A stretch of 58,276 nucleotides of DNA from Flavobacterium psychraerolatum (GTDB lineage Bacteria > Bacteroidota > Bacteroidia > Flavobacteriales > Flavobacteriaceae): assembly GCF_025960985.1 (NCBI RefSeq), contig NZ_JAOQMX010000032.1:1-58276 (forward strand). The letters are read 5' to 3'. Shown here piece after piece: positions 1 through 8,077 of this stretch. A program made the translations under genes and the position numbers. Below the pieces are notes generated by a model. That model was not told the DNA's origin, searched no databases, and worked only from the letters and a program-made list of their open reading frames with translations. How positions within the stretch are numbered: the stretch's first letter is position 1; the number at the start of each line of letters is the position of its first letter.

Positions 1-221
1 TCTCAAATATACGTAGCCTTAATCAGTTACTTGTTATTAGAACTCATAAACAGAACAATTGCCAAGAAAGTAAAAACATTTTCTAACTTTGTTGAAAAGA
101 TAAGGGTATGTTTGGCTTTTATTTAAGTTTAGAATATGTTTGCAATCAAGTAAATGAAGGGGCTAAAAAAGTGATAAACCAAAATAAAATAGTATTTAAA
201 CCTGACTTGTTTTCTCAATAA
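1..221 (+). pseudogene. C-terminal fragment of a transposase (IS4-like), frameshifted
   Basis: Frame 1 from the first base reads ALISYLLLELINR and then FSNFVEKIRVCLAF, and hits TAA at 124-126. The next frame continues the same protein (YLSLEYVCNQVNEGAKK, then PDLFSQ) to a stop at 219-221. One missing T in the T-run at 117-120 would join the two frames. The pattern resembles the C-terminal end of DDE transposases common in Flavobacteriaceae; the IS4-type assignment is from memory. The 5' part lies outside the window. The frameshift is either real decay or a homopolymer sequencing error. I saw no clear terminal inverted repeat after it. Confidence 0.7.
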
Positions 222-539
222 ATAAAAACAAATTCAATACTTAACGAAGGTTTTGTGAGTTTTATTTAAAACTTTCGGATAGTAGTGATACTAGTTATAC
301 TTTTTTCGTAAGGATTTAATGTAGTATTATGTGTGGTAATCGGTATTTTTATCAGGATAACACGTACGTTTTTAAATTTGTTATTTATAGTTTTAAATTT
401 TTTTAGCATCTATTTAAAGGATACTTTTGCAGTAGTCTAAAAACTAAGAATACAATGGACGATTATTATTGGCAAAGGTAGAATTGATATAGTTCTCGAA
501 TAAATTTCAGGCAGCTATATTGTAATATATAATTTTGAA
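222..539. other. Intergenic region upstream of corA
   Basis: This stretch of about 320 bases is very AT-rich and separates the transposase remnant from corA. I see no gene in it. The only signal is a TACTTTTG box at 422-429, which fits the Bacteroidota -7 consensus. An eight-codon ORF at 454-480 is too short to support. Confidence 0.6.
422..429 (+). promoter_or_regulatory. Putative -7 box for corA
   Basis: TACTTTTG matches TAnnTTTG. It lies about 110 bases upstream of the corA ATG, implying a fairly long leader. No TTG is seen at the usual -33 spacing. Confidence 0.35.
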
Positions 540-1466
540 ATGAGAGTTTTTTACAAAAATAATACTGGATTGACAACAACTTCTACTTGGGAGTCTAATT
601 GTTGGATAAATATAGAATGCCCTACTCCTGAAGAAAAAGAATATTTACTTGAAGAGCTCCAATTTCCTGAATCTTTTTATAATGATATTGAAGATATTGA
701 CGAGAGACCTCGGATCGAAATAGAAAATGGTTGGTGTCTTATTTTAATGCGTATTCCAGTGAAAAGCAATGATGTGAAATTGCCTTTTCATACCATTCCG
801 GTTGGGATAGTTTTTAAAGAAGATGTTTTTGTGACACTCAGTTTTCAAAAGACCGAGATGCTATCAGATTTTGTTCTTTATACTCAAAAGAAAAAAATAA
901 CAATCAAAGATCATTTTGATTTGGTACTAAGATTATTATTGTCGTCAAGTATTTGGTATTTAAAATATTTGAAACAAGTCAATCAGAAAATTAAATTGGC
1001 AGAAGATAATCTGGAGAAATCTATAAAAAATGAAGAATTACAAGCCTTATTACAAATCGAAAAGTGTCTGGTGTTCTTTATGACTTCTCTCAAAGGAAAT
1101 GATATTTTATTACACCGCATTCGCAATATCAAATCTATAAAAGTTGTACTTGATGCCGAATTGTTAGAAGATGTAGAAATTGAATTACGTCAAGCACAAG
1201 AGACAACTAATATTTATAGTGATATCTTAACAGGTACTATGGATGCATATGCTTCGGTGATTTCCAACAATATGAACACTATTATGAAGCAAATGACATC
1301 GATCTCCATTATATTGATGATACCCACCGTAATAGCTAGCTTTTATGGAATGAATGTTCCAAATACCTTGCAACAAAATCCTCTTGGATTGTGGATTATC
1401 GTATCCGTTTCTATCGTGTTTTCTATTTTTGGTGTTCTATTGTTCAAAAGAAAGCGGTGGTTTTGA
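540..1466 (+). CDS. corA: CorA-family divalent cation (magnesium) transporter
   Basis: This 308-residue protein has the CorA layout: a long soluble N-terminal domain rich in charged helices (to about residue 245) followed by two C-terminal membrane segments. The signature GMN tripeptide follows the first one (YGMNVP, about residues 269-274), and the second (about 283-302) ends in the basic tail KRKRWF. The GMN motif forms the pore entrance in the CorA pentamer, which carries Mg2+ (also Co2+ or Ni2+) across the inner membrane. The substrate cannot be read from sequence, so Mg2+ is the family default. The gene is monocistronic, with the transposase remnant upstream and convergent rluF downstream. 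No clear terminator was seen after it. Confidence 0.9.
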   Translation: MRVFYKNNTGLTTTSTWESNCWINIECPTPEEKEYLLEELQFPESFYNDIEDIDERPRIEIENGWCLILMRIPVKSNDVKLPFHTIPVGIVFKEDVFVTLSFQKTEMLSDFVLYTQKKKITIKDHFDLVLRLLLSSSIWYLKYLKQVNQKIKLAEDNLEKSIKNEELQALLQIEKCLVFFMTSLKGNDILLHRIRNIKSIKVVLDAELLEDVEIELRQAQETTNIYSDILTGTMDAYASVISNNMNTIMKQMTSISIILMIPTVIASFYGMNVPNTLQQNPLGLWIIVSVSIVFSIFGVLLFKRKRWF

Positions 1467-1734
1467 TAGAATAAGAACGAATAAAAGTGGTTTCATGACA
1501 TTTATTAGTGTCTTCGTAACATGTTTTTCTTTACAATGCGTTTATTAGGGTAGTTTTATGGTATACTAATACATCGCTCCATGAGAAATTATATTAATTC
1601 TGTCCGTGAACCTTTTGGAGGTTGTACGCTCTTTACATTGCTTCGCTTGATGATTACTGCATTTCTTGTCATCTTATTTTTTGTAATGTCAATTGAATTT
1701 TTGCTTGTATAGTGGTGAAGTTTATTAGCTAGGA

Positions 1735-2547
1735 TTAATAATCTCCACGTTTCCTAAACCTCGGGTCATTTCTATTAATGAACTGAGTCCTTCTATCAGT
1801 TGGTTCTGTCTTAGGTAAACTTGCTTCTTCAGTTTTGCTAGAAGGTTCTATTAGTTCGTTCAGTTCTTTGATTTCAGTTTCGGTCAAATCACGGTAGCGT
1901 CCCACAGGAGTGTCTAGTGAAATATTGATGATTCGAATACGTTTCAAAGCGGTTACATCATAACCAAGATATTCTGTCATTCTACGAATTTGACGATTCA
2001 ATCCTTGTGTTAAGACAATTTTAAAAATATATTTGGAAATTTGTTCCACTTTACATTTTCTTGTGACAGTATCAAGTATAGGGATACCGTTGCTCATGCG
2101 CTCTATAAAACGATCGGTAATCGGTTTGTTTACAGTTACAGTATATTCTTTTTCATGATTGTTTCTAGCACGGAGGATTTTGTTGACAATATCACCATCA
2201 TTGGTCATAAAAATCAAACCTTCACTGGCTTTGTCCAATCGACCAATCGGAAAAATACGTTTGGGATAATTAATATAATCAACTATATTGTCATGCACAT
2301 CAAGATTGGTGGTGCACTCAATTCCTACAGGTTTGTTAAAGGCTAGGTAGACTGGTTTATCGCGACTTTCTCGAATCAATTTACCATCAATGCGTACTTC
2401 GTCAGATGGAGTTACTTTTGTACCCAATTCTGGAACAAGTCCATTAATGGTCACTCTTCCTTGTTCGATATATTTGTCAGCTTCACGTCGAGAACAGAAA
2501 CCTGTCTCTCCGATGAATTTATTGAGGCGTTTTATATTGTCTTCCAT
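1735..2547 (-). CDS. rluF: 23S rRNA pseudouridine synthase, RluF type
   Basis: This 270-residue RsuA/RluB/E/F-family enzyme has an N-terminal S4 RNA-binding domain (about residues 6-50, LNKFIGETGFCSRREADKYI) and a pseudouridine synthase domain. The catalytic Asp is about residue 105 in GRLDKASEGL. Downstream blocks NHEKEYTVTVNKPITD and GLNRQIRRM match E. coli RluF closely; that enzyme makes pseudouridine at 23S U2604 and can act on tRNA-Tyr. The C-terminal 35 residues are charged and probably disordered. The ATG lies just after a good -7 box (2552-2559). RluF rather than RluB or RluE is inferred from the conserved blocks. Confidence 0.88.
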   Translation of the reverse strand: MEDNIKRLNKFIGETGFCSRREADKYIEQGRVTINGLVPELGTKVTPSDEVRIDGKLIRESRDKPVYLAFNKPVGIECTTNLDVHDNIVDYINYPKRIFPIGRLDKASEGLIFMTNDGDIVNKILRARNNHEKEYTVTVNKPITDRFIERMSNGIPILDTVTRKCKVEQISKYIFKIVLTQGLNRQIRRMTEYLGYDVTALKRIRIINISLDTPVGRYRDLTETEIKELNELIEPSSKTEEASLPKTEPTDRRTQFINRNDPRFRKRGDY

Positions 2548-2551
2548 TCTG

Positions 2552-2559
2552 CAAAAATA
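2552..2559 (-). promoter_or_regulatory. -7 box of rluF
   Basis: On the minus strand this reads TATTTTTG, a perfect TAnnTTTG, only 4 bases before the rluF ATG. The transcript would therefore have a very short leader or none. Confidence 0.5.
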
Positions 2560-2632
2560 GCGAAATTAGTTCGTGTAGTTGCGATATTGTAAGAATGAAT
2601 TAAAGCTAAAAAGCAAAAAGTAACTTCTTAAT

Positions 2633-3484
2633 TTATTTTTCAGTATCAAATAGAAATGCAATGATCTGATTGTATAAAGTATCATCATGCAATCCATGTC
2701 CTAAACCAGTAGTTTCGATAAAAACAACATCTTTCCAGGCAGCTGCTATAGCTTTTCCTTCCTTGAAGTTTACAATCTTATCATTGATGTCGTGAGCAAT
2801 CAAACCTTTGGTATTTAATTGTGAAGCAAAATCTTTTCCTGTAAATTGCTGTAAGTTTATTTTTGATACAGTACTGCATTTTTCATGTAGACCTGTTACT
2901 ATTTTTTTATTCAAACTAAGTAAATTAATGTAATTGTTTAGAATAATATTAAATTCATTAGGTGCGCCCAATGAAACTACTTTTTCGATAGAAGTATTTT
3001 TGTAGTGTGATTGATAGTATAAGCATGTTTTTCCTCCAAATGAATGGCCGATTAAGTATTTTGGTCGGTAACGTGTTACTAATACATCAATAGCAGATGC
3101 GTATTTAGGAATTGTAAATTCTTCTCCGCTTGATAATCCATGAGCAGGACCATCTAGAGCAATTATTGTACTTCCTGTTGCTTTTAGGTACGGTAGCATT
3201 TTCTTCCATCGAGAGGAATTGCTTTCCCATCCATGAATTAATAGGATAATGGTATCGTTTCCTTTCCAAGTATAGGTAGCGAATTCTTGTCCTTCGTTTT
3301 TAAAGGTATTGATTGTAGCAGAAGATAATGTTGCGGGTAGTTTATCGGGTGTTAATTGTCCTTTTCTGGGTTTGCTAAATAAAGTATAAGCTAAGTCATT
3401 TGCTTTTTTAGGAAAAACAAAGCTCAAGGAATTTAGATATAGACCAACCGATTTTGTAAAAATAAAATAAATTGCTTTTTTCAT
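2633..3484 (-). CDS. Alpha/beta hydrolase
   Basis: With the start chosen here the protein has 283 residues. It has the alpha/beta-hydrolase signatures: the LLIHGWESNSSRW oxyanion region, the nucleophile elbow GHSFGG (Ser about 148), an acid candidate in AHDIND, and the catalytic His in GLGHGLHDD. The substrate is unknown (esterase, lipase or thioesterase-like). An upstream in-frame start at 3517 exists, but those 11 codons lie inside a stem-loop terminator (3493-3514). The ATG at 3484 (MKKAIYFIF) is therefore preferred. It follows the coiled-coil gene on the same strand with the hairpin between them. Confidence 0.8.
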   Translation of the reverse strand: MKKAIYFIFTKSVGLYLNSLSFVFPKKANDLAYTLFSKPRKGQLTPDKLPATLSSATINTFKNEGQEFATYTWKGNDTIILLIHGWESNSSRWKKMLPYLKATGSTIIALDGPAHGLSSGEEFTIPKYASAIDVLVTRYRPKYLIGHSFGGKTCLYYQSHYKNTSIEKVVSLGAPNEFNIILNNYINLLSLNKKIVTGLHEKCSTVSKINLQQFTGKDFASQLNTKGLIAHDINDKIVNFKEGKAIAAAWKDVVFIETTGLGHGLHDDTLYNQIIAFLFDTEK

Positions 3485-3486
3485 AT

Positions 3487-3516
3487 AAAAAAAGCCACGC
3501 TTGAAGGCGTGGCTCA
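3487..3516 (-). terminator. Stem-loop terminator between coiled-coil gene and hydrolase
   Basis: On the minus strand the arms AGCCACGC (3507-3514) and GCGTGGCT (3493-3500) form a perfect 8-bp stem with a 6-base loop, followed by a run of T. It lies 11 bases after the stop of the upstream gene and ends right at the hydrolase ATG (3484). Confidence 0.75.
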
Positions 3517-3525
3517 TATTATGTT

Positions 3526-4305
3526 TTAGAAAGTAGAAAATAATTTTTCCATTTTTTCTTTTTCTTCTTCAGCTAATAGGCTATCAACTAAGATTCTTCC
3601 AGAGTGTTCATCAGTAATGATTTTCTTTCTTGAAGCAATTTCAACTTGAGTTTGCGGAGGAATAGTAAAGAAAGATCCTGCTGATGCACCTCTTTCAATA
3701 GAAACCACTGCTAATCCATTACGCACGCTAGAACGAATTCTATCGTATGCAGCTAACAAACGGTCTTCGATAGTTCCTCTATATTCAGCTGATTTTTCAG
3801 TTAATAAAGCTTCCTCTTTAGCAGTTTCAGATAGAATGTCTTCCAATTCTGCTTTCTTATGTTTCAAGTGATTTGATTTGATTTCCAATCTTTCTTTAGA
3901 CTGAGAAATAACTTCTTTTTTGTGCTCGATAGAAGCTTTCATTTCTTTAATTTGCTTTTCAGCCAATTGAATTTCAAGTTCTTGAAATTCAACTTCTTTA
4001 GTTAAAGAGTTAAATTCTCTGTTATTACGAACAGTTTCTTGTTGCTTTGTGTATTTTTTTATAGATTCTTTATGTTCATCTATTGCGTTTTTTTTCGCTT
4101 TGATTTGATCTTCAATAGTCTCAAGATCAGTCTTTAATTTTTCAGAACGTGTACTTAAGCCTGCTACTTCATCTTCTAAATCCTCTACTTCTAAAGGAAG
4201 CTCACCTCTCACGTTTCTAATTTCGTCAATTCTGGTATCGATTATTTGTAAATCAAAAATCGCTCTTAACTTTTCCTCAACGCTTAATTCTTTCGTATTC
4301 GTCAT
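3526..4305 (-). CDS. Coiled-coil protein of the C4-type zinc-ribbon (DUF164-like) family, cysteines lost
   Basis: This 259-residue protein is mostly a long charged coiled coil (about residues 15-190) followed by a compact C-terminal domain (FFTIPPQTQVEIASRKKI, then EHSGRILVD). This matches the family of helical-hairpin proteins with a C-terminal zinc ribbon, found beside nif3 in many Bacteroidota. The family's two CxxC pairs are absent: positions expected to be Cys read as Ser, Asp or other residues, and the whole protein contains no Cys. It sits 3 bases after nif3 and is very likely cotranscribed. The molecular role is not established, and zinc binding is unlikely here. Confidence 0.82.
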   Translation of the reverse strand: MTNTKELSVEEKLRAIFDLQIIDTRIDEIRNVRGELPLEVEDLEDEVAGLSTRSEKLKTDLETIEDQIKAKKNAIDEHKESIKKYTKQQETVRNNREFNSLTKEVEFQELEIQLAEKQIKEMKASIEHKKEVISQSKERLEIKSNHLKHKKAELEDILSETAKEEALLTEKSAEYRGTIEDRLLAAYDRIRSSVRNGLAVVSIERGASAGSFFTIPPQTQVEIASRKKIITDEHSGRILVDSLLAEEEKEKMEKLFSTF

Positions 4306-4308
4306 ATT

Positions 4309-5403
4309 CTATAGGTACTTAACTGGATTTGTATTTTCTTCAGATAAAATGATTGCAAAATTAAGTATTTTTTTTCTAAGATACTCTACAATATAGTTTT
4401 TTGTATAGCGTTCTGATTCAAAATGTCCAATATCAGCCAAAATTAGTTGATTTTCGGCTTCATAAAACTGATGGTACTTTAAATCAGCAGTCAAAAAAGC
4501 ATCTGCTCCACAATTAATAGCATTTTTTATAGCATAACTACCAGATCCTCCGAGAACCGCAACTTTCTTAATTTCTTTCCCCAAAAATGAAGAATGTCGA
4601 ATTCCATTCGATTGCATTTTATCTTTTACCATCATCATAAAATCCTGCTCATTCATGGCTTCTTTCAGTTCACCTACCATTCCCAAGCCTATATTTTGGT
4701 GTGCGTTGAGAAGGTCATACAATTCATAAGCCACTTCTTCGTAGATGTGGTTTGCAAACAAAGTTTTTAATATTTTACTTTGCAAATGTTTCTCAAACGT
4801 TACTTCAATTTTGACTTCATTACTTTCTACAAAGTCAAATTGAGCACCAACTTGGGGATTACTGTGCTCGTTCCCTATATAGGTACCCTTGCCTGGACTT
4901 GTGAAGCTGCAATTTTCATAATTGCCAATGTTTCCAGCCCCAGCTTCAAACAAGGCATTACGTACCTGTGCAGCATTTTCTGGAATAGTAAAGGTGACTA
5001 ATTTTTGAATAAAATTTGTCTTCGGAATCAATACTTTAGTATTTTGCAACCCTAAAGCATCACAAAATATTTTATTTACACCATCTTGATGGTTGTCTAA
5101 GGCAGTATGTACTGCATATATCGAAATGTCATTTTTAATCGCTTTGAGTACAGCGCGTTCTACGTAATTTTTACCCGTAATTTTTTTTAGCCCCGAAAAA
5201 AGTATCGGATGAAAACAAACTACCAAGTTACATTTTTTGGCAACGGCTTCGTCAATCACATTTTCGAGTGCATCATGACATACTAAAACGCCAATAGCTT
5301 CGTTGTTGTCATCACCAACCAACAGGCCTACATTATCAAAATCTTCGGCATAACCCAAGGGTGCCATCACTTCGAGTACAGAAAGGATTTCTTTTATTTT
5401 CAA
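4309..5403 (-). CDS. Nif3-like dinuclear metal centre protein
   Basis: This is a NIF3/YqfO-family protein with metal-ligand motifs in order: CFHPILFSGLK, HTALDNHQDG and, near the C-terminus, DIGHFESERYT. Between them lies the PII/CutA-like insert (about residues 130-235) seen in the longer YqfO type. The frame is open up to 5523, but those 40 extra codons encode repeat DNA (copy A, 5429-5551). A TTG at 5401-5403 gives LKIKEILSVLEVMAP and 364 residues, the usual family size, so I chose it. The proteins form hexameric toroids with two metals per subunit; GTP cyclohydrolase or hydrolase roles have been proposed but remain unclear. It is first in an operon with the coiled-coil gene. Confidence 0.88.
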   Translation of the reverse strand: MKIKEILSVLEVMAPLGYAEDFDNVGLLVGDDNNEAIGVLVCHDALENVIDEAVAKKCNLVVCFHPILFSGLKKITGKNYVERAVLKAIKNDISIYAVHTALDNHQDGVNKIFCDALGLQNTKVLIPKTNFIQKLVTFTIPENAAQVRNALFEAGAGNIGNYENCSFTSPGKGTYIGNEHSNPQVGAQFDFVESNEVKIEVTFEKHLQSKILKTLFANHIYEEVAYELYDLLNAHQNIGLGMVGELKEAMNEQDFMMMVKDKMQSNGIRHSSFLGKEIKKVAVLGGSGSYAIKNAINCGADAFLTADLKYHQFYEAENQLILADIGHFESERYTKNYIVEYLRKKILNFAIILSEENTNPVKYL

Positions 5404-5428
5404 AATATATCTTTTATTATAATGTTTT

Positions 5429-5551
5429 GGGCGTGTCCCTGCATAGTTTCGTCGTTCCTCCTTACTATTTCGGGCCGGGCTTTTCGCTATATCTTTTTTG
5501 TCCCGAAAAAAAAAACGGGACAAAAAAGGATGTCGCTACAATCCCTCACGC
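5429..5551 (+). repeat. Interspersed hairpin repeat, copy A
   Basis: The copy starts GGGCGTGTCCC (5429-5439) and ends ATCCCTCACGC (5541-5551). The core contains CGGGCCGGGCTTTTCGC, then a perfect 13-bp stem-loop (5493-5505 with 5516-5528, arms CTTTTTTGTCCCG and CGGGACAAAAAAG, A10 loop). It lies 26 bases upstream of the nif3 TTG start, between divergent genes. See copies at 14611, 15728, 31450 and 52590. Confidence 0.75.
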
Positions 5552-5698
5552 AACTAACTCCAAATATAATTCATTTATCGAAATTACATCTAGTAAATTG
5601 ATAATTCAATACATTTCAAATGTTATAATTGATTATGCACAAGTCGCAGCAGATTTCAAATGAATGTTTTGATAGAAAATTTGATACTTCAAATTTTG

Positions 5699-5706
5699 TA
5701 CCTTTG
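5699..5706 (+). promoter_or_regulatory. -7 box upstream of the toxin-antitoxin remnant
   Basis: TACCTTTG is a perfect match to TAnnTTTG, 18 bases before the antitoxin ATG. A TTG at 5681-5683 gives a spacer of 15, slightly short. The promoter looks intact although the genes behind it are broken, so it could now drive lpxK. Confidence 0.4.
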
Positions 5707-5724
5707 TACTTCAAATTTATAGTT

Positions 5725-5969
5725 ATGAAAAATGTTACTTTGAAAATAGACCAACGTTCCAAAGCAGGAAATGCATTCTTGCTCATGGCAGTGACTTCTT
5801 TAAAGTAGTCTAAAGTATTGATTGTAGATAGTAATTTGGACTAAGGCAACAAGAAAATTGTGCTTATAACTTTGAGTTTGTAGAAGAGATACTGGAAGGT
5901 TTCAAAAACTTAAACGGCAAAAAAAAGATTGAATTAAATCCATATGATGTATGGGGATGTATTCTGTAG
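5725..5969 (+). pseudogene. Decayed antitoxin gene of a YoeB-type toxin-antitoxin pair
   Basis: An ATG at 5725 opens MKNVTLKIDQRSKAGNAFLL and stops at TAG 5806-5808. The family continues in another frame: YNFEFVEEILEGF and NPYDVWGCIL with a stop at 5967-5969. The opening (VTLKID.RSKAG.AFL) and the C-terminal block (YN.EFV, NP.D.W) are typical of small antitoxin-like proteins that sit before Txe/YoeB toxins in Flavobacteriaceae. A premature stop plus a frameshift make it inactive. The family match is from pattern recognition. Confidence 0.65.
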
Positions 5970-6223
5970 TTTTCGATCGCAATGCTCAAAAAAAATTAAA
6001 GTCCAATATGAAATAAGAAATCAAACTAATGTGAAAAAAAAATAAATTTTTTGGTTGAGTTAACGAAAATCCCGTTTGAGTTAATAGCTAATCCAGAAAC
6101 TTTAAATTTTTAGTATTTTACCCTAGAAAAATCAACAAAAAAGATAGACTCATTTATAAAGTTGAAGAAGATATAGTGACTGTATTTGCAATCGCTGTAA
6201 TGAGACATTATTTGGATAAATAA
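5970..6223 (+). pseudogene. Decayed Txe/YoeB-family toxin gene
   Basis: One frame carries VELTKIPFELIANPETLNF (6054-6110), corresponding to the EL...PF.G.GNPE.LK block of YoeB. A second frame carries KINKKDRLIYKVEEDIVTVF and RHY before the stop at 6221-6223, corresponding to the C-terminal RINxxHRLVYxV...GHY block of YoeB ribonucleases. Stops and a frameshift lie between them and the N-terminal part is not readable, so the toxin is dead. It ends 2 bases before the lpxK ATG. Confidence 0.75.
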
Positions 6224-6225
6224 TT

Positions 6226-7248
6226 ATGAAGATACTCAGAAAATTACTTTTTCCGTTTGCCATTATTTATGGTATAGTAACAAAAATCCGAAATTTCCTT
6301 TTTGATCAAGGAATAAAAAAATCAACCTCTTTTAATGTTCCAGTAATTGCGGTGGGAAACCTGAGTGTAGGAGGAACTGGCAAAACACCACAAATCGAAT
6401 ATTTAGTTCGAATGTTGAGTGGTTTTTATAAAGTAGCAACATTAAGCCGAGGTTATAAAAGGCAATCTGAAGGGTTTGTATTGGCTGATGAAAAAGCCAA
6501 TGCGCTAATTCTAGGAGACGAACCTTTTCAATACTATAAAAAATTCCCAAAAATTCAAGTCGCTGTAGATGCGAATAGAACAAATGGAATAGAACAATTG
6601 CTTTCGCAAAAAATAAAACCCGAAATTATTTTGCTTGATGATGCCTACCAACATCGAAAAGTAAAGGCGGGTATGTATATTTTGCTTTCTGCCTACGGAG
6701 ATCTGTATGCAGATGATTTTATATTACCTATGGGGAATTTAAGAGAAAGTAGGAGTGGAGCCAAACGGGCAAAAATAGTTGTAGTGACCAAATGTCCAGC
6801 ATCACTTTCTACAGAAGATCAAAATAAAATAGCAAATAAGCTTCGCTTAAATGCTGATCAAGAACTGTATTTCTCTATTATTCAATACGATACAGTTGTT
6901 CAAGGTAAAAACGGGCAGTTAACTGTGATTTCTATCAAAGGTACAGACAAAGTTTTGCTAGCTGGAATAGCAAAGCCAAAACCTTTTTTTGAATATTTAA
7001 AAAAGGAGACAGACCTTTGTTTGACATATCCTGATCACCACCATTTTTCGGATGCTGATTTGAATTCGATTCTAGAGAAAGCTAAAGGTAAAATTATCAT
7101 TACCACTGAAAAAGATTATGTACGCTTAAAAGATAGTATGCTCCAAAAGCAATTGTATTATCTACCTATTCAAAGCCGATTATTAGCAAAAACAGACCAA
7201 TTTAAAGATACAATACTGGATTTTGTGAAAACGACTCATGCAATGTAA
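6226..7248 (+). CDS. lpxK: Tetraacyldisaccharide 4'-kinase
   Basis: This 340-residue enzyme phosphorylates the 4' position of the lipid A disaccharide precursor at the inner face of the inner membrane (Raetz pathway). The N-terminus is hydrophobic and membrane-associated (LLFPFAIIYGIVTKIRNFLF). The P-loop is SVGGTGKTP (about residues 47-55), followed by LSRGYKR, the catalytic-region block LDDAYQHRKV and GNLRESRSGAKRA. The C-terminal TYPDHHHFSDADL and ITTEKDYVRL blocks are typical of the family. The gene starts 2 bases after the toxin remnant and is followed by a strong hairpin terminator. Confidence 0.95.
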   Translation: MKILRKLLFPFAIIYGIVTKIRNFLFDQGIKKSTSFNVPVIAVGNLSVGGTGKTPQIEYLVRMLSGFYKVATLSRGYKRQSEGFVLADEKANALILGDEPFQYYKKFPKIQVAVDANRTNGIEQLLSQKIKPEIILLDDAYQHRKVKAGMYILLSAYGDLYADDFILPMGNLRESRSGAKRAKIVVVTKCPASLSTEDQNKIANKLRLNADQELYFSIIQYDTVVQGKNGQLTVISIKGTDKVLLAGIAKPKPFFEYLKKETDLCLTYPDHHHFSDADLNSILEKAKGKIIITTEKDYVRLKDSMLQKQLYYLPIQSRLLAKTDQFKDTILDFVKTTHAM

Positions 7249-7269
7249 TTGTATGATTTTAGATAAAAA

Positions 7270-7308
7270 AAAACAACCTTCTCTTTATAGATAAGGTTGT
7301 TTTTTTAT
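7270..7308 (+). terminator. Terminator of lpxK
   Basis: The arms AACAACCTT (7272-7280) and AAGGTTGTT (7293-7301) form a 9-bp stem followed by a T-run. Confidence 0.8.
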
Positions 7309-7360
7309 AAACAAATTTGAGATGCACTATGTTATATGCGAAACCAATGTTTATATATTC

Positions 7361-7870
7361 TTATAATTTAAAACCATAAGCCAAACGCAAAGCGATTTGA
7401 TGGGTATCATATTCTGTGTATCCTTCGTATCGTACACTTACATCAACAAATTTCGTAGCGTACCCAATTCCAGGTGCATATAAATACGTATGTTGGTTAA
7501 CTTTGTTGGTTACGGCAAAAGCTCCACCTACTTCTCCTAATACATAGAAACGATCTTCCCAAATGAAGGCTTTGAATCCAGCTTTTACTGGAATAATTCC
7601 TAAATCTGCACGATCATTGCTAATGAATAAATTGGTAAAACCAGTAGTCAAAATCAAAGAAGTCTTTTTTGATAAATCATATTGCAATCTAGCATCCGCT
7701 CCTAAAGCATAATTGTAGACATCTTCATTAGTAGGTGCTCCAATATTCAAACCGAATCCTAAACGGAAATTTTGATCATAGCTTGATTTTTTTTGCGCAA
7801 ATGTTGTTGCGCTTACAAATAGTGCGAATCCTGCTAAGGCTAGGTGTTTAAATTTTACCGTCATTTTCAT
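7361..7870 (-). CDS. Small outer-membrane beta-barrel protein (hypothetical)
   Basis: This 169-residue protein has a signal peptide (hydrophobic stretch LALAGFALFVSATTFA, cleavage likely before QKKS). It then shows alternating hydrophobic/polar strands with aromatic belts and ends in a hydrophobic/aromatic residue pattern (LAYGFKL), as expected of an outer-membrane barrel of about eight strands. Gly-rich turns (GFGLNIGAP, GEVGGAF) support this. There is no catalytic motif and the function is unknown. It stands alone between convergent lpxK and divergent MATE, with its own -7 box. Confidence 0.75.
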   Translation of the reverse strand: MKMTVKFKHLALAGFALFVSATTFAQKKSSYDQNFRLGFGLNIGAPTNEDVYNYALGADARLQYDLSKKTSLILTTGFTNLFISNDRADLGIIPVKAGFKAFIWEDRFYVLGEVGGAFAVTNKVNQHTYLYAPGIGYATKFVDVSVRYEGYTEYDTHQIALRLAYGFKL

Positions 7871-7940
7871 AAATTTTAATTTTTAATAATAATTTGTATT
7901 GCTTCACTACAATTTTGATGCCAGATCAATATTGTTTCGG

Positions 7941-7948
7941 CAAAAGTA
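7941..7948 (-). promoter_or_regulatory. -7 box of the beta-barrel gene
   Basis: The minus strand reads TACTTTTG, about 70 bases upstream of the ATG at 7870, which suggests a leader of roughly 65 nt. Confidence 0.45.
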
Positions 7949-8077
7949 TAAATATGTTTGAAGATGATGTTATAGAATTTATTGAAATTGTTATAGTATT
8001 TTTAGTTTTCCATTTTACCTCTGCTTTGTAATCTGGATAAAATTATAGAATGGACCTTTAAATTCAATGCTTCTGCT

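Noticed and set aside
1581..1712. 43-codon plus-strand ORF with a hydrophobic C-terminal half
   Set aside because: It is short, T-rich and has no promoter box or homology I can recognise; chance hydrophobic ORFs are common in T-rich DNA.
5361..5663. 100-codon plus-strand ORF upstream of the toxin-antitoxin remnant
   Set aside because: It spans repeat copy A and the nif3 5' end on the opposite strand and resembles no protein.
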